Assembly (NCBI GenBank): GCA_016721825.1
Contig: JADKHI010000006.1
Coordinates: 310,001 to 374,000 of the forward strand
Direction of reading: 5' to 3'
Source: Flavobacteriales bacterium
GTDB lineage: Bacteria > Bacteroidota > Bacteroidia > Flavobacteriales_F > PHOS-HE28
Length of the DNA: 64,000 bases
Positions 44,183 to 51,037 of this stretch are shown here, one piece after another. Numbering within the stretch: the stretch's first letter is position 1; each line of letters begins with the position of its first letter. The translations under genes were made by a program, and so were the position numbers. The notes beneath the pieces were generated by a model, which was given only the letters and a program-made list of their open reading frames with translations, was not told the DNA's origin and searched no databases.

Positions 44183-44213
44183 TTGACCGAGGTTCCGAAC
44201 ACAGGGAGCTTTG
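44183..44213 (+). promoter_or_regulatory. Promoter of the second delta-60 cargo gene
   Basis: TTG (44183-44185), 20 bases, then GAGCTTTG (44206-44213), the same boxes and spacing as the promoter at 42426-42456. The start codon is 28 bases after the -7 box. Confidence 0.6.
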
Positions 44214-44241
44214 CCATATGTAACATGAAGTCTTCAGGAAA

Positions 44242-45843
44242 ATGAAAACAGGACATAACACCACTGCTCTCGGCATACCCTCTCCCTGTCGACCTTTCAT
44301 CGCGGGTGCAGCGTTCCTCCTTCTGGCTGCAGCTGCGTCCGCACAGATCGGAGGCCCTGATCCGACCTTTGATACGGATGGCGGACTGGTGCTTCCGAAT
44401 GGAGGTGTCGGTGAATACATCAATGCTATCGACCACGCGGCGAATGGAGATCTATTGATCACAGGGTCCAACTGGGACCCGGTGAACTTCACGCCTTACG
44501 TGGGAGGATTGCCCGTCTGGCGAAGAGCGGCAGATGGCACAGCTTCAGCTTCTTGGGGAACCGCTGGCCTCGCTTACGTCGATCTTCCCGATAGCAGAGA
44601 GGAGGGTCAGGCGATGGTCGCACAGAGCGATGGCAACGTGTTGATCGGCGGGGTGCGCTGGACAGCGGATACATGCCAGCTGCTTTTCGTGAGACTGCTG
44701 GCGAACGGCTCCTTGGATCCTGCTTTCGGTACCGGCGGAATCGCATTGATCACCGGCGACCCCTTGCTTGTGCCTGCCTACGCAGGCGGCACTTCGGCGG
44801 AAAAGGGTGTGAAAGCCCTTCATCAGAACAGCGACGGCAGCTACACGGCAGTGGGCACTACCGCACCGCAGGGAGGTCAGTCGCTCACGCTTGGTTTCGT
44901 GCTGCGCTTGACATCGTCCGGATCTTTGGACAGTGGCTTCGGGAACGGCGGTTACTTTTTCCATGGCTCATCACTGGACGAACGCTTCCGCGATGCGGAG
45001 TTCTTTCCGGACGGCAGCGTATTGTGCGGGGGCACACATGGTGCTACGGACAACAGTTGGGTGAAGGTGACCGCGAGCGGTTCGTATGACAATGCCTTCG
45101 GGACTTCCGGTGTTCAGCTCTCTCCCACCGCTACGACACGGGGCGTCACGTCCTTCGTTCGCGATGCGACCGGCAACTTATATGCACTGTGTAAGGATGT
45201 CGCTTTCACCGAGAAACAACTTCTGAAGTTCGATGCCACAGGCACAATCGTCAGTTCGTTCGGAACAAATGGTTCCCTCGCCGTCAGTTCGTTTGATGAA
45301 GGACGCGTGGAGATGGATTCCCAGCAGCGGCTTGTTGTCTGGGGACGCCGATCGGACAACTTGATGTTCGCGCAACAATTGAACACCGCCGGCACAGAGC
45401 TCGACTATGTCTACATTGATGCTTGGCCTTACTTCCCGTTCGACTACGACTTCCGCGTACGCGCCTTTGATGAAGATAGCGATGGCAACTATGTCTTCGG
45501 CGGTCTAGGCTTCATAGCCAGCGTCAACTATGATGGTTGGTCGATCAGGTTGACAACGACCGGGAGCAATGGCACGAATGAACAGAAAACACCAACCAAC
45601 GTCCTACTCTTCCCGAACCCCGCAAGCGACCGCATCACGCTGCGCATGCTGAACAACAGTTCATCCAACGTGGTCCTCTCCATCGTGGATGCGACCGGAA
45701 GGGCCGTGCACACTTATGAGCGATCCGCGATCAACTACACAGGCACATTCGAGATCGACCTGAGGGGGCTGGCTGCCGGCAGCTACGACTTGATCCTTAG
45801 CGACGGTCAAAGCACCGAGCACGTGCGATTCGTGAAGCAGTGA
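44242..45843 (+). CDS. Secreted delta-60 repeat protein with type IX sorting domain (copy 2)
   Basis: Exported protein of 533 residues, a tandem paralogue of the gene at 42481-44079, alike along the whole length: ASAQIGGPDPTFDTDGGL, VGGLPVWRRAADGTASASWGT, GNVLIGGVRWTADTCQLLFVRLL, LDPAFGTGGIALITGD, LDSGFGNGGYFFHG. A type A sorting domain closes it (VLLFPNPASDRITLRML, SIVDATGRAVHTY, LAAGSYDLILSDGQ). The signal peptide is in residues 18-34 (RPFIAGAAFLLLAAAAS). The ATG overlaps the stop of a six-codon reading frame that starts at 44225. Divergence between copies is even, so the duplication is old. Confidence 0.9.
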   Translation: MKTGHNTTALGIPSPCRPFIAGAAFLLLAAAASAQIGGPDPTFDTDGGLVLPNGGVGEYINAIDHAANGDLLITGSNWDPVNFTPYVGGLPVWRRAADGTASASWGTAGLAYVDLPDSREEGQAMVAQSDGNVLIGGVRWTADTCQLLFVRLLANGSLDPAFGTGGIALITGDPLLVPAYAGGTSAEKGVKALHQNSDGSYTAVGTTAPQGGQSLTLGFVLRLTSSGSLDSGFGNGGYFFHGSSLDERFRDAEFFPDGSVLCGGTHGATDNSWVKVTASGSYDNAFGTSGVQLSPTATTRGVTSFVRDATGNLYALCKDVAFTEKQLLKFDATGTIVSSFGTNGSLAVSSFDEGRVEMDSQQRLVVWGRRSDNLMFAQQLNTAGTELDYVYIDAWPYFPFDYDFRVRAFDEDSDGNYVFGGLGFIASVNYDGWSIRLTTTGSNGTNEQKTPTNVLLFPNPASDRITLRMLNNSSSNVVLSIVDATGRAVHTYERSAINYTGTFEIDLRGLAAGSYDLILSDGQSTEHVRFVKQ

Positions 45844-45903
45844 TCGCAACAGTCATTCGATCGAAATGGAGCCAATGCACGTCACCGAAGAATTTGCTCG
45901 AAC

Positions 45904-46944
45904 ATGAGATCGACCTTCCAACCCAGCATTGAACGAAGCTCCATGAGCATGCTGCGCTCGTCCGTTCTGACGCTGATACTCCTGTTCGCTGCACAACGCC
46001 AGCTCATGGCTCAACCTGCTCTGGCTTCCGGTAGCATCACCTGTGTGCCGGGGGATCAGTTCAACGTCTCAACCTGCGGTCCCATGCCTTCCGGACAGGC
46101 CGGGCCAGGACAGACATGGGACTTCAGCGGTCTGACCTGTACAAGCACTTCATTGGAAGAATGGTCATCCCCTTCAGGAGGTCAAGGGTTCTCCAGCGCC
46201 ACAGTGACCTGGTACGCCTATGGTCATACCGATTTCTACGAAGCATTGCCGAACGCCTTCATCTATCTGGGTTACTTTGACGGGATCACACTGTCCTCCT
46301 TGGAGTATGCTGACCCCGTCGATGAGATCCGCTATCCCTTCGGCATGGGGTCATCCTACACCGACACATTCAGCGGCATGCGTCACTTTCCGGACGCCAT
46401 GGCCCAACCGGACTCGGAGCTTGTAACGGGCACACTGCTTGTTGAAGCGGATGCTTACGGAGACCTGATCCTCCCTTGGGGCACCGTGACCAATGTTCTA
46501 CGACTGCATAAGGTGCGCAACACGACGGACCAGAACGGCATCACAACGCTGGAGCAATACCTCTTTTGCCAGCCCGGGGAGCACGAGCCCTGGCTGACCT
46601 TGAACTCCTGGAGCTATTCATGGAACACCAATGCCTATCAGAACGCACAGTATCGTCCGCAAACGAACAACGCCATCGAAGACAAGAGCGGGCAAAGTGC
46701 CTTCAAGCTCTACCCCAACCCTGCCAACGACCGCCTGATGATCAGGTGTGACATAGAGGCTCCAGCGATGTGCACGATCGACCTTATTGATCTCGCTGGT
46801 CGCAAGGTCCTGTCTACTGGCCGAATGAACTTCGCCGTCGGATCGACCATGCAACTGGACGTGAGCGCGATCGCTCCGGGCACCTATCGACTGCGGATCG
46901 TTGCCTCGGATGGGGAATGGCTTGTTCCGTTCATCAAACAGTAG
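45904..46944 (+). CDS. Secreted protein with type IX sorting domain
   Basis: Exported protein of 346 residues. A signal peptide is formed by MLRSSVLTLILLFAAQRQLMA, with ATG 45904 or the inner ATG 45943 as start. The middle (about 40-260) is beta-rich and has no domain I recognise (GQTWDFSGLTCTSTSLEEW, DEIRYPFGMGSSYTDTFSG, GTVTNVLRLHKVRNTTD). The sequence ends in a type A sorting domain (AFKLYPNPANDRLMIRCD, IDLIDLAGRKVL, IAPGTYRLRIVASDG). It follows the two delta-60 proteins by 60 bases but lacks the 12-bp palindrome upstream. It may be read through from the second cargo gene or have a weak promoter of its own. Confidence 0.85.
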   Translation: MRSTFQPSIERSSMSMLRSSVLTLILLFAAQRQLMAQPALASGSITCVPGDQFNVSTCGPMPSGQAGPGQTWDFSGLTCTSTSLEEWSSPSGGQGFSSATVTWYAYGHTDFYEALPNAFIYLGYFDGITLSSLEYADPVDEIRYPFGMGSSYTDTFSGMRHFPDAMAQPDSELVTGTLLVEADAYGDLILPWGTVTNVLRLHKVRNTTDQNGITTLEQYLFCQPGEHEPWLTLNSWSYSWNTNAYQNAQYRPQTNNAIEDKSGQSAFKLYPNPANDRLMIRCDIEAPAMCTIDLIDLAGRKVLSTGRMNFAVGSTMQLDVSAIAPGTYRLRIVASDGEWLVPFIKQ

Positions 46945-46968
46945 GGGAACGCGGATCTCTCCTCCGCG

Positions 46969-46999
46969 GGAACGCTCTGTCATCAAGGCAGGGCGTTCC
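46969..46999 (+). terminator. Terminator-like hairpin after the cargo genes
   Basis: Arms GGAACGCTCTG (46969-46979) and CAGGGCGTTCC (46989-46999), one G:T pair, 9-base loop, 25 bases after the stop. There is no clear T run. Confidence 0.55.
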
Positions 47000-47046
47000 G
47001 CATTCAAGGAACTTCTCAGTTCATCTGCGGCATACGGTTCACCAGA

Positions 47047-47073
47047 ACAAAAGAGCCGGCCAACGGCCGGCTC
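47047..47073 (-). terminator. Terminator of the small sorting-domain gene
   Basis: Perfect 9-bp stem GAGCCGGCC / GGCCGGCTC (47053-47061 and 47065-47073) with a 3-base loop, followed on the minus strand by TTTTGTTC. It lies 25 bases after the stop of the minus-strand gene. Confidence 0.85.
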
Positions 47074-47097
47074 ACCAACACCTCCGCCGAAGCGGGA

Positions 47098-47526
47098 TCA
47101 GTCGCGCTGAAAGCGGCTGACGTGTACGTTGCCCGCGTATTGTACGCGCACTGCATAGCGTCCGCGGCCAAGGCCGGTGACGTCGACCGGCAACGTGTTC
47201 TTACCCTGGCGGCTGGTGAAGATGTGTTGCTGCACACAACGTCCCTTTTCATCCAGGATGTCCACGGAAAGTCGATCCGCCTCTGTATCGCTGAAGGAGA
47301 TCATCAGCTGGTCGGCAGGCTCCAGTTCGTCGCCGCTATGACCATCGTCCGTGATCGGCGAGTTGGTCTTCAGTTCATCGGCAAAGCGCGGATTCGAGGT
47401 GATCATGACCTCCGGGACCGCGCCCAGATCGGCCAAGGTTGTTTGTTCTTGTCCGCTGCTGGGGAAAGTGACCAGGGCGATGGCCATGGTGAGCGCGTGG
47501 GATACGGATCTTCGTCTGTCCTTCAT
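47098..47526 (-). CDS. Small exported protein made mostly of a type IX sorting domain
   Basis: Protein of 142 residues. An N-terminal signal-like segment (SHALTMAIALVTFPSSGQ) is followed by about 45 acidic residues without a recognised domain and then by a C-terminal part that looks like a type A sorting domain (DQLMISFSDTEADRLSVDILDEKGRCVQQH, then LGRGRYAVRVQYAGNVHVSRF). There is almost no cargo ahead of the sorting part, which is unusual. It stands alone on the minus strand between plus-strand genes, with its own terminator. Real by codon use and terminator; its role is unknown. Confidence 0.75.
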   Translation of the reverse strand: MKDRRRSVSHALTMAIALVTFPSSGQEQTTLADLGAVPEVMITSNPRFADELKTNSPITDDGHSGDELEPADQLMISFSDTEADRLSVDILDEKGRCVQQHIFTSRQGKNTLPVDVTGLGRGRYAVRVQYAGNVHVSRFQRD

Positions 47527-47736
47527 CGTGTCTTTGGGTGTTTGGTTCCGGGCGCAAAGCGACGGTGTTGATGTGTGGGCATCACCAACACAGGGTTACC
47601 GTTCCGCTGAAGCGCGAGAAATAAGGCTGGGGAAACAGTGCGGAGAGCTTGGTGAGGGCGTGGATCGAACGGATCGGCATGCTACGTGTACAGAGAGCAG
47701 CCCTCCACGACCGGGGACCCTTACTTTGCTGAACGA

Positions 47737-49383
47737 ATGCCGAACCTCATGAGCACGCTGTCCATCCGCACCCTTTGTGCGAGTCTGTTATTGATCCCGG
47801 GCATGGCCTTCGCCGCCGAAAGGGAAAAACCCATCACCAGCAAGGTGAGCGAGGCCAAGGTCTTTCTGGCCGGAGCGCAGGTCTCGCGCACCGCGAACGC
47901 GGTGATCCCATCCGGTCCGAGCACACTGGTGTTCACGGGCCTCACGCAGTCCGTCGATCCGCAGAGCATCCAGGTCACGGGCAAGGGCGGCTACAGCATC
48001 CTCAGCGTGAACCATCGTATCAATTACCTGACCGAGAGCCCGAAGAAGAAGGAGATCACGGACCTGCAGGACCAGATCAAGAAGCTGGAGCACGACTGGA
48101 ACATCGAGAACGGCGTGCAGCAGGTGTGGGTGAACGAGGAGCAATTGCTGCTGAAGAACAGCGCCGTTGGCGGACAGCAGAACGGGCTCACCGCCGCACA
48201 GCTCCAGGCAGTGAACGACTACGTCCGTGAACGCATGAAGGCCATGAAGGTCGGCTGGTTGACACAGGAGGAAAAGAAGCGCGTGATCGGCGAGGAGGCT
48301 GACAAGCTGCGCCAACAGCTGGCCCAATTGCAGGCCCAGGCTCCGCAGCCCACCAGCGAGATCGTGGTGGAGATCGACAGCCCGGCCGAGGTGAACGCCA
48401 CCTTCGTGCTCACCTATTTCGTGGGTAATGCTGGCTGGACCCCGGCCTATGACCTGCGCGCCAAGAGCGTGGGCCAACCCATTGAACTGCTGATGAAGGC
48501 GCAAGTGGTGAACAGCACCGGCGAGGATTGGACCAAGGTGGACATGAGCCTGAGCAGCGGCAATCCCACTCAAGGCGGTGTGATGCCCCAGCTACAGACC
48601 TGGGTGCTGGAGCAGCCCTACACCATCCAGACCCTCAGTGCACGCGGAGGTCGCATGGACGATGTCAGGGCCCCGGCAGCAGCACCTTCCGTGGCCGAGG
48701 GCAATGTTTACAGTAAGGATCTCTACGAGGATGTACCTGCGAACACCGAGGTGATGAACACGACCGTCTACCGCACGACCACCGTGGAATTCTCCATCGA
48801 CGCGCCCTTCACCGTGCCGGCCGATGGCATGGCGCATACCGTGGGCGTGAAAACGCACTCCATCCCCTCCAGCTTCAAGCACTACTGCACCCCGAAGCTG
48901 GACAAGGACGCCTTCCTCTATGCACGCACCACAGGCTGGGAGGATCTGAACCTACTGCCCGGCCAGGCGAACGTGTTCTTCGAAGGCACCTATGTCGGCC
49001 AGAGCTTCCTGGACCTGAGCCGTCCACAGGACACCTTGGACATCAGCCTGGGGCGTGACAAGGGTGTGGTGGTGGAGCGTGTGCGCCGCAAGGGTGCGGA
49101 CGACAAGGCCGTGGTGGGTGGCAAGCGCACAGTACTACGCGGCTGGGACCTTACGGTGAAGAACAACAAGTCCACCGCCATCGATCTGGAGGTGCGCGAC
49201 CAATACCCCTTGAGCCCACGTAGCGAGATCGAGGTGAAGCTGGAGGACAAGGGCGGTGCCGAGGTGAACGACCAGAACGGCATGCTCACCTGGAACATGA
49301 AGGTGGAGCCCAAGGGCATCAAGAAGCTCGGCTTCAGCTACACGGTGAAGCACCCGAAGGACCAACCCGTGATCGTCGAGTAG
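47737..49383 (+). CDS. MuiA-like protein (DUF4140/DUF4139)
   Basis: Exported protein of 548 residues. A signal peptide (IRTLCASLLLIPGMAFAAE) is followed by the DUF4140 part (SEAKVFLAGAQVSRTANAVIPSGPSTLVFTGL), a coiled-coil (about 90-200; DLQDQIKKLEHDW, REERKAMK-type helices) and the large C-terminal DUF4139 domain (FVLTYFVGNAGWTPAYDLRAKSVG, VVNSTGEDWTKVDMSLSSGNP, WDLTVKNNKSTAIDLEVRDQYPLS). Homologues were named mucoidy inhibitor A from an effect on capsule, but the biochemical activity is not known. Start ATG 47737 or 47749. A TTACTTTG box at 47721-47728 lies just upstream. Confidence 0.88.
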   Translation: MPNLMSTLSIRTLCASLLLIPGMAFAAEREKPITSKVSEAKVFLAGAQVSRTANAVIPSGPSTLVFTGLTQSVDPQSIQVTGKGGYSILSVNHRINYLTESPKKKEITDLQDQIKKLEHDWNIENGVQQVWVNEEQLLLKNSAVGGQQNGLTAAQLQAVNDYVRERMKAMKVGWLTQEEKKRVIGEEADKLRQQLAQLQAQAPQPTSEIVVEIDSPAEVNATFVLTYFVGNAGWTPAYDLRAKSVGQPIELLMKAQVVNSTGEDWTKVDMSLSSGNPTQGGVMPQLQTWVLEQPYTIQTLSARGGRMDDVRAPAAAPSVAEGNVYSKDLYEDVPANTEVMNTTVYRTTTVEFSIDAPFTVPADGMAHTVGVKTHSIPSSFKHYCTPKLDKDAFLYARTTGWEDLNLLPGQANVFFEGTYVGQSFLDLSRPQDTLDISLGRDKGVVVERVRRKGADDKAVVGGKRTVLRGWDLTVKNNKSTAIDLEVRDQYPLSPRSEIEVKLEDKGGAEVNDQNGMLTWNMKVEPKGIKKLGFSYTVKHPKDQPVIVE

Positions 49384-49395
49384 GTCGGCCCTTCC

Positions 49396-50328
49396 ATGGC
49401 GAAACGCGAACTTCGGCTCATGATACGCTTTCGCCTGCTCGTTCCACTGGCTCTGTTCCTGCTCAACGCGAGCGCCTCCGCTCAATTCGTCAAGCGCGTG
49501 GATGTTCCGTCGCTGGGCTTCTCCTTCGACATTCCCGCAGGCTGGACCGGTATGGAACAGCAGGGCGCATGGGGGTTGGTGAAGGAGGATGTAGCCGGTA
49601 CGGTGATCATCTCCACCCATGAGCATAAGACCTTGGAGGGGTTGGAGAAGGACATGACCGCATTGCCCACCGATGATCCGGCGAACAGCATCCAACAGGT
49701 CGGCCCGGTACGGCATCCGTATCCGAACGCGATCGAGCTGGACTTCAAAGGCACCATGGAATGGCAGCCGGTGTGGATCGGCACGGTGGGCATGATCAGC
49801 AATGCCGGAGGACCGGGCCTTAGCATCGTGGCGCTGGGGCAGGGCACCGAGCCGAACCTTCCGCTTCTGGAAGCGGCCATGTCAGTGATAGAGAGCGTGC
49901 GTTTCACCCAGCCTGTAGCGCCTCCGGTCGTGGAACAATGGCGTGCTCACCTGACCGGAACACGCCTTACCTACATTTCCAGCTACTCCTCCCCTTCTAC
50001 CATGGCGGGCGGCCTTGGCGGTGGCATGAGCACGCAGATCACCCTCGACCTATGCCCTGGCGGCCGGTTCACCCGCAAGGCCGGTTCGGACCTGACCCTG
50101 GGTAGCGCTGATGCTTCGGCCGCTTCCGTTTCAGGAAGCCAAGGCACGGGCAGCTGGGACGTGCTGACCGATGGGCCCGAAGGCGCACGACTGGAACTGC
50201 GGGCTAACGATGGGTCCATCAGCTCCTACACGCTGGAGGACCGAAATGGCGGGACTTTTCTGCAAGGGGAGCGTTGGTTCAGGACCACGGGCGGCGATGG
50301 GGAGAACGCCCCCCGATGCGACCAATAG
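49396..50328 (+). CDS. Exported protein of unknown function
   Basis: Protein of 310 residues with a signal peptide (MIRFRLLVPLALFLLNASASA; start ATG 49396 or 49420). The first half resembles surface or stress-type domains that begin with a FSFDIPAGWTG motif and contain GTVIISTHEHKTLEGLEKDM, as in proteins given the loose label PsbP-like or DUF1795-like. The second half (about 185-300) is Gly/Ser-rich with TYISSYSSPSTMAGGLGGGMSTQITLDLCPGGRFTR. No catalytic motif is visible and there is no sorting domain. It is 12 bases after the MuiA-like gene and likely co-transcribed with it. Confidence 0.75.
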   Translation: MAKRELRLMIRFRLLVPLALFLLNASASAQFVKRVDVPSLGFSFDIPAGWTGMEQQGAWGLVKEDVAGTVIISTHEHKTLEGLEKDMTALPTDDPANSIQQVGPVRHPYPNAIELDFKGTMEWQPVWIGTVGMISNAGGPGLSIVALGQGTEPNLPLLEAAMSVIESVRFTQPVAPPVVEQWRAHLTGTRLTYISSYSSPSTMAGGLGGGMSTQITLDLCPGGRFTRKAGSDLTLGSADASAASVSGSQGTGSWDVLTDGPEGARLELRANDGSISSYTLEDRNGGTFLQGERWFRTTGGDGENAPRCDQ

Positions 50329-50484
50329 GGTCATCCCCGGAGCTTGAGATCCCTTGAAAAGGCCCCCTTGTTGCACTTGTTGAAGCCATTTGCACTAGCT
50401 TCGCACCGCCTTTCTCCCGTCGTTCTTTGGCGAGAGTTGCTGGAGAAAGGTCAAAACACAAACCTCACTCAGTCAGTAGAACAC

Positions 50485-50925
50485 ATGAACATTTACGTCG
50501 CCAACATCGCCTACAGTGTAAGGGACCAGGACCTCCGCGAGCTCTTCGAAGCCTACGGTGAAGTAACCTCGGCCAAGATCATCATGGACAAGGCCACCAA
50601 CCGCAGCCGTGGATTCGGTTTCGTGGAGATGGCCGATGACAATGCCGGTCGTCAGAGCATTGAAGGCACGAACGGAAAGAACTTCCAAGGTCGTGACCTG
50701 GTAGTGAACGAAGCCCGCCCGCGCCCGGAAGGTGATCGCGGTGGATTCGGCGGCGGTGGTGGTTACCGCAGTGGCGGTGGCGGCGGTGGAGACCGTGGCG
50801 GTTACCGCGGAGGCGGTGGCGGCGGCGGAGACCGTGGCGGCGATCGTGGTGGTTACCGCGGAGGCGGTGGCGGCAGCGACCGTGGCGGCGACCGTTGGAG
50901 CCGTGGCGGTGATCGCGACGAGTGA
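50485..50925 (+). CDS. RNA-binding protein: RRM with RGG-repeat tail
   Basis: Single-RRM protein of 146 residues. RNP2 is IYVANI (3-8) and RNP1 is RGFGFVEM (42-49), with the aromatic residues that stack on RNA. The tail (about 85-146) is a run of Gly-rich RGG/GGDRGG repeats. Proteins of this type are common in Bacteroidota, where they act as global RNA-binding regulators in place of Hfq in many species. A TAGCTTCG box at 50396-50403 gives a leader of about 75 bases before the ATG, long for this genome. A strong terminator follows directly. Confidence 0.93.
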   Translation: MNIYVANIAYSVRDQDLRELFEAYGEVTSAKIIMDKATNRSRGFGFVEMADDNAGRQSIEGTNGKNFQGRDLVVNEARPRPEGDRGGFGGGGGYRSGGGGGGDRGGYRGGGGGGGDRGGDRGGYRGGGGGSDRGGDRWSRGGDRDE

Positions 50926-50945
50926 TCCCCAGTAGCACATTTCAC

Positions 50946-50980
50946 AGAAGCCCCGCCCAACAGCGGGGCTTCTTCATTTG
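50946..50980 (+). terminator. Terminator after the RRM gene
   Basis: Perfect 11-bp stem AGAAGCCCCGC (50946-50956) / GCGGGGCTTCT (50963-50973), 6-base loop, then TCATTTGTT. Confidence 0.88.
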
Positions 50981-51023
50981 TTAAGGGCTTCAAACCTTCA
51001 TACAGCACCCTTGTCCTAGGGTC

Positions 51024-51031
51024 TACTTTTG
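51024..51031 (+). promoter_or_regulatory. -7 promoter element of the second TonB-type receptor
   Basis: TACTTTTG, a full match to TANNTTTG, ends seven bases before the ATG at 51038, so the transcript would have almost no leader. No clear TTG is present 20 bases upstream. Confidence 0.5.
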
Positions 51032-51037
51032 CCGCCC

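Noticed and set aside
50732..50935. Low-complexity frames in and opposite the RGG tail
   Set aside because: They are shifted readings of the GGC/CGT-rich repeats of the RRM protein.
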